Assembly (NCBI GenBank): GCA_051867635.1
Contig: JBJDYT010000071.1
Span: forward strand, 1-14,287
Reading direction: 5' to 3'
DNA: 14,287 nt
Source of the DNA: RGIG5472 sp051867635
GTDB taxonomy: Bacteria > Bacillota > Clostridia > Oscillospirales > Oscillospiraceae
Under the pieces are notes generated by a model, which did not search any database, was not told the origin of the DNA, and worked only from the letters and a program-made list of their open reading frames with translations. Below, one piece after another: positions 7,413-13,805 of the stretch (position 1 is the first letter of the stretch; every line of letters starts with the position of its first letter). The position numbers and the translations under genes were made by a program.

Positions 7413-7560
7413 TTTCCAATAAAAAGCAGACACTTTTTATTGGAAAGGCGCCGCTTAAAGCGTCGCCCATCTGCGCTAAGAGCGCAGATGCCGTCTTATG
7501 CAGACTCCGACGCGCTGACGCGCTATGAAAAGTAGACTTTGTCTACTTTTCATGGGAGTC
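7413..7560. repeat. Hairpin cluster forming the nagZ leader
   Basis: Five stems fill the leader. They are: a perfect 14-bp stem with a six-base loop (7413-7426 with 7433-7446); GGCG/CGCC enclosing CGCT/AGCG (7447-7467); CATCTGCGCT-AAG-AGCGCAGATG (7468-7490); CGCG-CTGA-CGCG (7511-7522); and a perfect 13-bp stem with a TTT loop (7525-7537 with 7541-7553). GACTCC (7503-7508) pairs with GGAGTC (7555-7560) and encloses the last two. The cluster ends directly at the -10 region, so in RNA it would occupy nearly the whole 5' leader of nagZ. Confidence 0.7.
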
Positions 7561-7564
7561 TAGT

Positions 7565-7593
7565 ATTATCCGGGAAATGTCCGCGGCGGCGAA
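7565..7593 (-). promoter_or_regulatory. Probable promoter of nagZ
   Basis: On the minus strand, GATAAT (7570-7565) lies 17 bases after TTCGCC (7593-7588), a weak -35 box. The -10 continues as GATAATACTA, matching the extended TATAATACTA at the hisS promoter. It gives a leader of about 165 bases. The remaining sequence to the aspS terminator (7594-7676) shows nothing further. Confidence 0.5.
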
Positions 7594-7676
7594 AGGGGCC
7601 GCGTTTTCTACGTGAGGCCATTGTACCATGAACTGGCAGAAAAGGGAAGACGGGGGCGATAGCGCGGGCGGCGGAG

Positions 7677-7710
7677 AAAAAACCAGCCGCCCGGAAATCC
7701 GGGCGGCTGG
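7677..7710 (-). terminator. Rho-independent terminator of hisS-aspS
   Basis: A perfect 13-bp GC-rich stem (7710-7698 with 7695-7683 on the minus strand) is followed by TTTTTT (7682-7677), 15 bases past the aspS stop. Confidence 0.95.
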
Positions 7711-7725
7711 CGTGAATTTGTGGTT

Positions 7726-9507
7726 TTATTCTTCCTCTCTGGCAGTGACGGCGATGTGCAGCTCGTCCAGCTGCTTCTGGGTGACCTCGGAGGGGGCGCC
7801 CATCATGATATCCTGGGCGTTCTTGTTCATGGGGAAGGGGATGACCTCCCGGATGGACTCCTCGCCGGAGAGCAGCATCACCATGCGGTCCACGCCGGGG
7901 GCGATGCCCGCGTGAGGGGGCGCGCCGTAGGTGAAGGCGTTGTACATGGCGGGGAACTTCTTTTTCACGTCCTCCTCGCCGAGGCGCACCAGCTGGAAGG
8001 CCTTGATCATGATCTCGGGGTCATGGTTCCGCACCGCGCCGGAGGAAAGCTCCACGCCGTTGCAGACCAGGTCGTACTGCTGCGCGGTGATGGTCAGGGG
8101 GTCCAGCTCGCCGGCGATGGCCTTGTCCAGCGCTTCCGCGCCGCCGCCGGGCATGGAGAAGGGATTGTGGCAGAACTCCAGCTCGCCGCTCTCCTCGCCG
8201 ATCTCGTACATGGGGAAGTCCACGATCCAGCAGAACTCGTAGCGCTCCTTGTCCATATGCTCGGGGCAGGCCGCGCCCAGCATCTTGCGCAGCACGCCCG
8301 CGGTCTTCTGGGCCTGCTCCTTCTTGCCCGCGGTGACGCCCACGAAGCAGCCGGGCTTGAGGCCCAGGGCTTCCGTCAGCTCCGCCTTTTTGCCGGCGAG
8401 GAACTTGGCCACGCCGCCGGCCAGCTCGCCGTTTTCATCCACCTTGAACCAGTAGGGCTTCTGGCCTGCCTGCACCTCCACGTCGGCGCAGAGCTTGTCG
8501 ATGGCCTTGCGGGCGAGAGCGCAGTCCGTCACCACCACGGCCTTCACGGTGCTGCCGCCGCCGAAGGCCTCCAGCCCGCAGTCCGCCGCGATGGCGGTGA
8601 TGTCCTCCACCACCAGGTCGATGCGCAAATCCGGCTTGTCGGAGCCGTAGCGCTCCATGGCCTCGTTGAAGGGGATGCGGCGGAAGGGGGCGGAGGAGGC
8701 CACGTTATAGGTGCCGTACTTGGCGAAGATGGGGGGCAGCACGTCCTCCAGAATGGCGAACACGTCGTCCTGCCCCGCGAAGGCCATCTCCATATCCAGC
8801 TGATAGAACTCGCCGGGACTGCGGTCGCCTCTGGCGTCCTCGTCGCGGAAGCAGGGGGCGATCTGGAAGTAGCGGTCAAAGCCGGAGGTCATGAGCAGCT
8901 GCTTGAACTGCTGAGGGGCCTGGGGCAGGGCGTAGAACTTGCCGGGGTGCTTGCGGGCCGGCACCAGATAGTCCCGGGCGCCCTCGGGGGAGGAAGCGGT
9001 GAGGATGGGGGTGGTGATCTCCAGGAAGTCGTGCTCCATCATGGCCTTGCGCAGGGCCGCCACCACCTGGCAGCGCAGGATGATGTTCTGCTTCACGGCG
9101 GGGTTGCGCAGGTCGAGATAGCGGTACTTGAGCCGCTGGGTCTCGTCGGCCTCCCGGCTGCGGTTGATCTCAAAGGGCAGCTCGTTGTGGCGGCAGCGGC
9201 CCAGGACCTCGATGCGCTCGGGCACCACCTCGATCTCGCCGGTGGGGAGCTTGGGGTTCTTGCTGTGGCGCTCCCGCACCACGCCCTCCACGGAGATGGT
9301 GGACTCCTTGTTCAGGCTCTTGATGAGCTTCATCATCTCCTCGTCCTCCACCACCAGCTGGGTGGTGCCGTAGAAGTCCCGGAGGATGACGAAGGCGAAG
9401 TTGCTGCCCACCTCCCGGACGTTCTCCATGAAGCCGCTGAGCTTGACCTGCTTGCCCGTGTCCGAAAGGCGCAGCTCGCCGCAGGTGTGGGTACGGTTCT
9501 GCATCAT
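7726..9507 (-). CDS. aspS: Aspartyl-tRNA synthetase, bacterial type
   Basis: A 593-residue class II synthetase that charges tRNA-Asp. Order of domains: N-terminal OB-fold anticodon-binding domain (about 1-105), catalytic core, the bacterial-specific GAD insertion (about 290-420), and the rest of the core ending in motif 3 with R541 in GVDRMVMLLSGEESIREVIPFP. Motif 2 is in FRDEDARGDRSPGEFYQLDME. The SPGEFYQLD version, with its extra residue, differs from the QPEFTQLD seen in E. coli-type enzymes and, as I recall, is common in alphaproteobacterial-type AspRS. Two ATGs are adjacent (9507, 9504) behind AAAAGGAGAGG; the first is used here. It follows hisS by 93 bases and probably shares the T-box-controlled transcript. 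Whether it also makes Asp-tRNA-Asn cannot be read from these motifs with confidence. Confidence 0.96.
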   Translation of the reverse strand: MMQNRTHTCGELRLSDTGKQVKLSGFMENVREVGSNFAFVILRDFYGTTQLVVEDEEMMKLIKSLNKESTISVEGVVRERHSKNPKLPTGEIEVVPERIEVLGRCRHNELPFEINRSREADETQRLKYRYLDLRNPAVKQNIILRCQVVAALRKAMMEHDFLEITTPILTASSPEGARDYLVPARKHPGKFYALPQAPQQFKQLLMTSGFDRYFQIAPCFRDEDARGDRSPGEFYQLDMEMAFAGQDDVFAILEDVLPPIFAKYGTYNVASSAPFRRIPFNEAMERYGSDKPDLRIDLVVEDITAIAADCGLEAFGGGSTVKAVVVTDCALARKAIDKLCADVEVQAGQKPYWFKVDENGELAGGVAKFLAGKKAELTEALGLKPGCFVGVTAGKKEQAQKTAGVLRKMLGAACPEHMDKERYEFCWIVDFPMYEIGEESGELEFCHNPFSMPGGGAEALDKAIAGELDPLTITAQQYDLVCNGVELSSGAVRNHDPEIMIKAFQLVRLGEEDVKKKFPAMYNAFTYGAPPHAGIAPGVDRMVMLLSGEESIREVIPFPMNKNAQDIMMGAPSEVTQKQLDELHIAVTAREEE

Positions 9508-9548
9508 AATTTCCCTCTCCTTTTATGGTAAAATTGACTACATTTAGT

Positions 9549-9554
9549 ATTATA
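9549..9554 (-). promoter_or_regulatory. Possible internal -10 box between hisS and aspS
   Basis: A perfect TATAAT, continuing as TATAATACTA (9554-9545), lies about 40 bases before the aspS start. No acceptable -35 box or extended -10 TG is present at 16-19 base spacing, so this may be a weak secondary promoter or a chance match. A hairpin with an 8-bp stem and AAAA loop (about 9575-9594) without a T-run precedes it. Confidence 0.3.
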
Positions 9555-9600
9555 CTGCCGAAATATTACGAATCGGAGCGGTTTTCCGCCCCGCCGCGGC

Positions 9601-10956
9601 TTATTCCAGGATGATGGCGCCCTTCTGCCGCTCCGCAAGGCCCGCCTGGATGTGGGCGATGGCCTCCGCCGGGGAAACGGTGATCTGCGTGCCGCTGCGC
9701 ATGTCCTTGCAGCCCACGGTGCCGGCGGCGATCTCGTCGTCGCCCAGGATCAGGACGTAGGGAACGCCCAGCTTGTCGGCGTAGTTCATCTTCTGCTTGA
9801 ACTTCTTCTGCTCGCCGTAGAGCTGCACCCGCAGCCCGGCCTCCCGCAGGGAGGTGGCGGCGGCGATGGCGGCCGCCGTGTTCTCCGTCATGGGCAGCAC
9901 CAGCACGTCGCAGGGGGCGGTGGGCAGGTCCTGGTTCAGCAGGCCCTGCTCGCCCAGCACGTAGAACAGGCGGGTCAGGCCGATGGAGATGCCCACGCCG
10001 GGGAGCTGCTTGTCGGTGTAGTATTCCGCCAGGTTGTCGTACCGTCCGCCGGAGCAGACGGAGCCGATCTCCGGGTGGTCCAGCAGCGTCGTCTCATACA
10101 CCGTGCCGGTGTAGTAGTCAAGGCCCCGGGCGATGGTGAGGTCCACGGCGAAGTTCTCCTCCGGCACGCCGAAGGCGGCGAGGTACTTCGTCACGGCGCG
10201 CAGTTCCTCCAGGCCCGTGTCGAAGATCTCGCTGCGGCCCCGGTAGCCCTCGAGGGCCGAGAGCACCTCGGCGTTGCTGCCGCTGATGGCGATGAAGCGG
10301 AGGATCTCCGCCGCCTGGGCTTCGGTGAGGCCCAGCTCGTCGCGGAGCAGGGCGCCCACTTTTTCCGCGCCGATCTTATCCAGCTTATCCACCGTGCGCA
10401 TGATGTCGCCGGACTTCTCCCCCAGGCCCTGCATGGCGTAAAAGCCGGTGAGGAGCTTGCGGTTGTTCACCCGGATGCGGAAGCGGGTGAGCCCTAAATC
10501 CCGGAAGGTGCGGTAGATGATGCTGGGGATCTCCGCTTCGTTCAGGATATCCAGCTTGCCGTCGCCGACGATGTCGATGTCCGCCTGGTAGAATTCGCGG
10601 AAGCGGCCCCGCTGGGCCCGCTCGCCCCGGTAGACCTTGCCGATCTGGTAGCGGCGGAAGGGGAAGGCCAGCTCCGCGTAGTGCAGCGCCACATACTTCG
10701 CCAGCGGCACCGTCAGGTCAAAGCGGAGGGACAGGTCGCTGTCGCCCTTCTGGAAGCGGTAGATCTGCTTTTCCGTCTCGCCGCCGCCCTTGGCCAGCAG
10801 CACGTCGCTGCTCTCGATGGCGGGGGTGTCCAGAGGCGTGAAGCCGAAGCTCTCATAATTCTTCCGCAGCACCGCCATGATGCGCTCCATCTGCATCTGG
10901 GGGGCGGGCAGCAGCTCCATAAAGCCGGAGAGGGTGTGGGGTTTGATACGTTCCAT
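9601..10956 (-). CDS. hisS: Histidyl-tRNA synthetase
   Basis: A 451-residue class II synthetase that charges tRNA-His. The N-terminus starts with the usual SGFMELLP/LDTPAIE region; class II motif 2 is visible in YRGERAQRGRFREFYQADIDIVG. The histidine-specific HisA block is RGLDYYTGTVYE (residues 277-288), followed by the glycine-rich CSGGRYDNL and motif 3 in GVGISIGLTRLFYVL. A C-terminal anticodon-binding domain (about 350-451) contains VLVLPMTE and VPYVLILGDDEI. The length fits HisS rather than HisZ, and the histidine motifs are intact. AAAGGAA precedes the ATG. It is the first gene after the T-box leader, with aspS next. Confidence 0.97.
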   Translation of the reverse strand: MERIKPHTLSGFMELLPAPQMQMERIMAVLRKNYESFGFTPLDTPAIESSDVLLAKGGGETEKQIYRFQKGDSDLSLRFDLTVPLAKYVALHYAELAFPFRRYQIGKVYRGERAQRGRFREFYQADIDIVGDGKLDILNEAEIPSIIYRTFRDLGLTRFRIRVNNRKLLTGFYAMQGLGEKSGDIMRTVDKLDKIGAEKVGALLRDELGLTEAQAAEILRFIAISGSNAEVLSALEGYRGRSEIFDTGLEELRAVTKYLAAFGVPEENFAVDLTIARGLDYYTGTVYETTLLDHPEIGSVCSGGRYDNLAEYYTDKQLPGVGISIGLTRLFYVLGEQGLLNQDLPTAPCDVLVLPMTENTAAAIAAATSLREAGLRVQLYGEQKKFKQKMNYADKLGVPYVLILGDDEIAAGTVGCKDMRSGTQITVSPAEAIAHIQAGLAERQKGAIILE

Positions 10957-10996
10957 AGGTCTTGTTCCTTTCGGATGTGTTGTGATGGCGGGAAAG

Positions 10997-11366
10997 AAAA
11001 AGCGCTACCCTCCCGCTTTCACAGAGCAGGCTCTGCAAAAATGGGACGATAGCGCGGTCGCTTCGTGGTGCCACCCAAATTCGGGAGAAGCGCGCGGCGC
11101 GCACAGCTCCCCTTTCGCCCTCTGGTACGGGAGGGCGCACCGTGGCCGTTTCCGGCCCCGCTCCGCCGCTGTCTTCTCCTCCTCCGTTCCCCGGACGCTT
11201 CCAGCCTGTCTGGCGTCCTTCTCTGGCGGGGCGGCGCGGAGGGTACTCCTGCGGCGTCATGGCGGTCTGCGCCGCCCCGGCTCCGGCCGGAACGGGCGCA
11301 CGGTATTCAATCTATCGCTCGCGTGGCGCCCCGGCCGTCTGGCCGGCGGGGCCGTTTTGGTCAGCA
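10997..11366 (-). ncRNA. T-box riboswitch leader of hisS-aspS, reading tRNA-Asp
   Basis: On the minus strand the core of Stem I is formed by GCCGC (11255-11251) with GCGGC (11169-11165) and CCTCCG (11242-11237) with CGGAGG (11186-11181). AGTA sits at 11247-11244, and the specifier strand is GAAGACA with GAC at 11173-11171. The distal arm is AGAGA then GGACGC/GCGTCC (11218-11193). A Stem III candidate has 7 bp (11137-11116). The T-box is TGGGTGGCACCACG (11077-11064). A long terminator hairpin follows (11055-11030 with 11027-11002, 26 positions with two mismatches and several G-U pairs) and ends in TTTTT (11001-10997). GAC plus the UGGC bulge, which fits discriminator base G73, both indicate tRNA-Asp; tRNA-His has C73 and a CAC/CAU codon. 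Uncharged tRNA-Asp should permit readthrough into hisS. Confidence 0.92.
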
Positions 11367-11372
11367 AGTAGT

Positions 11373-11401
11373 ATTATAGGGGCTTTTTGCCGGAAAGTCA
11401 A
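11373..11401 (-). promoter_or_regulatory. Sigma-A promoter of the hisS-aspS T-box transcript
   Basis: TTGACT (11401-11396), a 17-base spacer and a perfect TATAAT (11378-11373) on the minus strand. The -35 box begins only four bases beyond the mgsA-like stop codon, so no terminator separates the two units. Predicted start is near 11366. Confidence 0.9.
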
Positions 11402-11405
11402 CCGC

Positions 11406-11822
11406 TCAGGCCGTGAAGGGGGCCCGCTTGGGGTAGAGGATGTTGCGCCAGTCCAGGTCGCCCCGGTCGAGGCCCAGGATCAGCATTTCCGCCGTGGCCA
11501 CATTGGAGGCGTAGGGGACGCTGTTCTGGTCGCAGAGGCGGGAGATGTAGGCGATATCCTCTGCCACGGTGGGGCTGTTGGGGTCGCAGAAGAACAGCAC
11601 CATGTCGATCTCGTTATAGGAGATGCGGGCGCCGATCTGCTGGCTGCCGCCGTGGGCGTAGCTCAGAAAGCGGTGGATCTGCAGGCCGGTGGCCTCGGCC
11701 ACCATGGCCCCGGTGGTGGCGGTGGCGCAGAGGGTATGCTTGGAAAGGATGCCGGCGTATGCGGTGCAAAACTGGACCATCAGCTCTTTCTTGTTGTCAT
11801 GGGACATCAGCGCAATATTCAT
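11406..11822 (-). CDS. mgsA: Methylglyoxal-synthase homologue with altered active site
   Basis: A 139-residue MGS-fold protein. The classical enzyme converts dihydroxyacetone phosphate to methylglyoxal. Family blocks are clear: IALMSHDNKKE (H8, D9, K12), ATATTG (T34, T36, T37), IGARISYNEIDMVLFFCDP (D80) and NVATAEMLI. Compared with E. coli MgsA as I recall it, the GPMGGDQQ segment is YAHGGSQQ, so the catalytic Asp71 is Ser60 (AGC at 11645-11643) and the phosphate-contacting Gly66 is Tyr55. The loop holding His98 is one residue shorter and has no histidine (PNSPTVAED). ATG 11822 is chosen because AAAGGAG lies eight bases upstream; an upstream TTG at 11840 is less likely. It starts 37 bases after minD. 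The fold assignment is firm; methylglyoxal synthesis is doubtful. Confidence 0.85.
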   Translation of the reverse strand: MNIALMSHDNKKELMVQFCTAYAGILSKHTLCATATTGAMVAEATGLQIHRFLSYAHGGSQQIGARISYNEIDMVLFFCDPNSPTVAEDIAYISRLCDQNSVPYASNVATAEMLILGLDRGDLDWRNILYPKRAPFTA

Positions 11823-11859
11823 ATGGCAAACTCCTTTCAAACTCGTTTCACAGGGCGCG

Positions 11860-12603
11860 TTATTTCAGGCGCATCAAAGGGACACGCTCGCCGGTGATGC
11901 GGCGGGCGATGTTGCGGTAGGCGGTGGCGGCGCAGCGGTCGCCGGTGAGGAGCAAAGGGACGCCGCGGTTCAGCGCCACGGTCATGAGCTCGTCCTCCGG
12001 CACCACGCCCAGGAGCGGCAGGCCCGCCGCGTCCATGGCGTCGTCGATGGTGGTGTGCATGGTCTTGAGCAGGGACTTGCGCACCCGGTTCACCACCAGA
12101 TGCACCCGGCCGGTGGGGAAGCGGGAGAGCAGGGTCACGGTGTGCTGCGCGTCCCGGAGGGAGGAGGCGTCGGTGTTGGAGACCACCACCACCCGGTCCG
12201 CCCCGGCCAGGGCCAGCTCAAAGCCGAAGCCCAGGCCCGCCGGCGCGTCTGTCAGGCAATAGTCGAACACGCTGGAGGCCGCCTCCAGGAACTGGCGCAT
12301 CTGCCGGGGGCTCACGTCCTCCTGGCGCAGGCGCACCGGCGCGGTGAGCAGATAGAGGTTTTTCAGCTCCGGATGCTGCACGGCGGCGTTTTCAAAGCGG
12401 CAGCGGCCGGTGATGACGTCGGAAAAGTCCATCATGGCCCGGTCGCTGAGCCCCAATGAGAGGTCCAGGTTCCGCAGCCCGATGTCGCAGTCGATGCAGA
12501 GGACTTTCTTCCCCAGGAGCGCCAGGGCGGACCCCACGCCGGCGGTCAGCGAGGTCTTGCCGGTGCCTCCCTTACCGGAGACGAAGGCGATGGTCTGTCC
12601 CAT
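11860..12603 (-). CDS. minD: MinD/ParA-family ATPase, MinD-like, no C-terminal membrane helix
   Basis: A 247-residue P-loop ATPase of the deviant Walker A class. SGKGGTGKT covers residues 9-17 with the signature lysine K11; D38 and D40 lie in the MinD-typical DCDIGLRNLDLSLG; the Walker B-type D119 is in LTDAPAGLGFGF. VVSNTDASSLRDA and the VPEDELMTVALNRGVPLL block also fit MinD. The protein ends at ERVPLMRLK, immediately after the conserved domain. The amphipathic lysine/phenylalanine-rich tail that anchors E. coli and Bacillus MinD to the membrane is missing. No minC or minE is present in the window. AAAGGAG precedes the ATG. It sits 21 bases after rsmG and 37 before the mgsA-like gene, so co-transcription is likely. 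Division-site, chromosome or flagellar roles are all possible. Confidence 0.85.
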   Translation of the reverse strand: MGQTIAFVSGKGGTGKTSLTAGVGSALALLGKKVLCIDCDIGLRNLDLSLGLSDRAMMDFSDVITGRCRFENAAVQHPELKNLYLLTAPVRLRQEDVSPRQMRQFLEAASSVFDYCLTDAPAGLGFGFELALAGADRVVVVSNTDASSLRDAQHTVTLLSRFPTGRVHLVVNRVRKSLLKTMHTTIDDAMDAAGLPLLGVVPEDELMTVALNRGVPLLLTGDRCAATAYRNIARRITGERVPLMRLK

Positions 12604-12624
12604 GGGGCGCTCCTTTCCCGCCGC

Positions 12625-13320
12625 TCACAGCGGCTGTTTTTTGATCTTCGCAAAGGCGCGGGGATATTTGGCCGGGGTGGGGGAGACCTTTTCGATGACC
12701 ACCACCCGGTGGGTCACCTCCGTGCCGGGGATCACATAGTCCTCCCGCGCGGCCACGCGGCCGCCCAGGGTGGCCACGGCCCGCTCCGCCGCGCGGATCT
12801 CCCCGTCGGAGTCCACGCTCTTCATAGCGAGGAACTGCCCGCCCACCTTTACCAGGGGCAGGGCCAGCTCGCTGAGCACGCTCAAATTCGCCACGGCCCG
12901 GGATACCGCCAGGTCGAACTGCTCCCGGTGGTCCGCCGCGAACTCCTCCGCCCGGGCGTGGACGCAGGCCACGTCCGGCAGTCCCAGCTCGGCGCAGCAG
13001 TCCCGCAGGAAGTCGATGCGCTTGCCGAGGCTGTCCAGCAGCGTCAGGGAGAAGTCCTCCCGCACCAGCCGCAGGGGCATGCCGGGAAAGCCGGCGCCGG
13101 TGCCCACGTCCACCACGGTCTTGCTGCCGAAGTCCGCTATCCGGAGCAGCGAAAGGCTGTCCAGCAGGTGGAGCGTGGCCACGTCCGCCTCCTCGGTGAT
13201 GGCGGTCAGGTTCATGACCTTGTTCTTCTCCAGCAGCAGCTCCGAAAAGCGGCGGAGCCGGGGGATGCTCTCCGTGGGAAGGCCCCAGGCGGCGAGCCCC
13301 TCTTGCAGCAGCCGCTCCAT
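12625..13320 (-). CDS. rsmG: 16S rRNA (guanine-N7) methyltransferase RsmG
   Basis: A 231-residue SAM-dependent methyltransferase that modifies G527 (E. coli numbering) of 16S rRNA; loss often gives low-level streptomycin resistance in other bacteria. Signatures: NKVMNLTAITE (residues 33-43), HLLDSLSLL (51-59), the SAM-binding VVDVGTGAGFPGMPL (69-83) and FDLAVSRAVANLSVL. The open frame extends upstream to 13551, but the ATG at 13320 gives the family length and shares one base with the mscL stop (TGATG). GAAGGAA lies upstream within mscL. The overlap suggests translational coupling to mscL. The usual gidA/parA/parB neighbours are not seen; a MinD-type ATPase follows instead. Confidence 0.95.
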   Translation of the reverse strand: MERLLQEGLAAWGLPTESIPRLRRFSELLLEKNKVMNLTAITEEADVATLHLLDSLSLLRIADFGSKTVVDVGTGAGFPGMPLRLVREDFSLTLLDSLGKRIDFLRDCCAELGLPDVACVHARAEEFAADHREQFDLAVSRAVANLSVLSELALPLVKVGGQFLAMKSVDSDGEIRAAERAVATLGGRVAAREDYVIPGTEVTHRVVVIEKVSPTPAKYPRAFAKIKKQPL

Positions 13321-13727
13321 CACTGCCGTTCCTTCAGCAGGTCGCGGATCTCGGTGAGGAGCTTTTCCTCCGCGGAGGGGGCGGGGGGCGCGGCGGGAGC
13401 CTCCTCCTTCTTGCGGTGCAGGCTGTTCAGCCCCTTCACCACGCAGAAGATGACGAAAGCGATGATGAGGAAGTCGATGACGGCGGCCAGAAGGTTGCCG
13501 TAGTGCACCGCGATCTCCTCCGCGTCCGCCGTGGCGGCCTTCAGCACCCATTTCCAGCTGCTGAAATTCACCCCGCCGGTGAGGAGGGAGACGATGGGCA
13601 TGATGATGTCGTTCACGAGGGAGGTGGTGATGGAGCCGAAGGCGCCGCCTACCACCACGCCCACGGCCAGGTCGATGACGTTGCCCCGCATGGCGAAGGT
13701 CTTGAACTCAGAGAAAAACTTTTTCAT
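13320..13727 (-). CDS. mscL: Large-conductance mechanosensitive channel MscL
   Basis: A 135-residue membrane protein that forms a homo-pentameric osmotic safety valve. The N-terminus MKKFFSEFKTFAMRGNVIDLAVGVVVGGAFG holds the amphipathic S1 helix and the pore-lining TM1 (about 14-44) with its glycine/alanine-rich gate. A periplasmic loop is followed by TM2 (about 73-98), then a charged linker and an AP-rich stretch before the C-terminal cytoplasmic helix EEKLLTEIRDLLKERQ. The frame is open upstream to 13793, but MKKFF at 13727 matches the family start. The ribosome binding site is weak (GTGGGAA). A possible -10 TAATAT lies at 13752-13747 without a convincing -35. It follows serS by 78 bases and overlaps rsmG by one base. 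Confidence 0.95.
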   Translation of the reverse strand: MKKFFSEFKTFAMRGNVIDLAVGVVVGGAFGSITTSLVNDIIMPIVSLLTGGVNFSSWKWVLKAATADAEEIAVHYGNLLAAVIDFLIIAFVIFCVVKGLNSLHRKKEEAPAAPPAPSAEEKLLTEIRDLLKERQ

Positions 13728-13805
13728 AGCGTATAATTCCCACAAAATATTACAGTTAGTATTCGAAATTTGCCGGATCTTGGCCCCTGCCATGGGGCAC
13801 GCCCC

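Noticed and set aside
7628..7915. Plus-strand ORF between nagZ and aspS
   Set aside because: It crosses the aspS terminator hairpin and then runs antisense through the end of aspS; there is no ribosome binding site.
7720..9531. 603-codon plus-strand open frame opposite aspS
   Set aside because: It is antisense to a complete AspRS and rich in LxxHxxGG-type repeats typical of shadow translation.
12709..13503. Plus-strand open frame opposite rsmG and mscL
   Set aside because: Both opposite-strand genes are clearly real; this frame has no motif or start signal.
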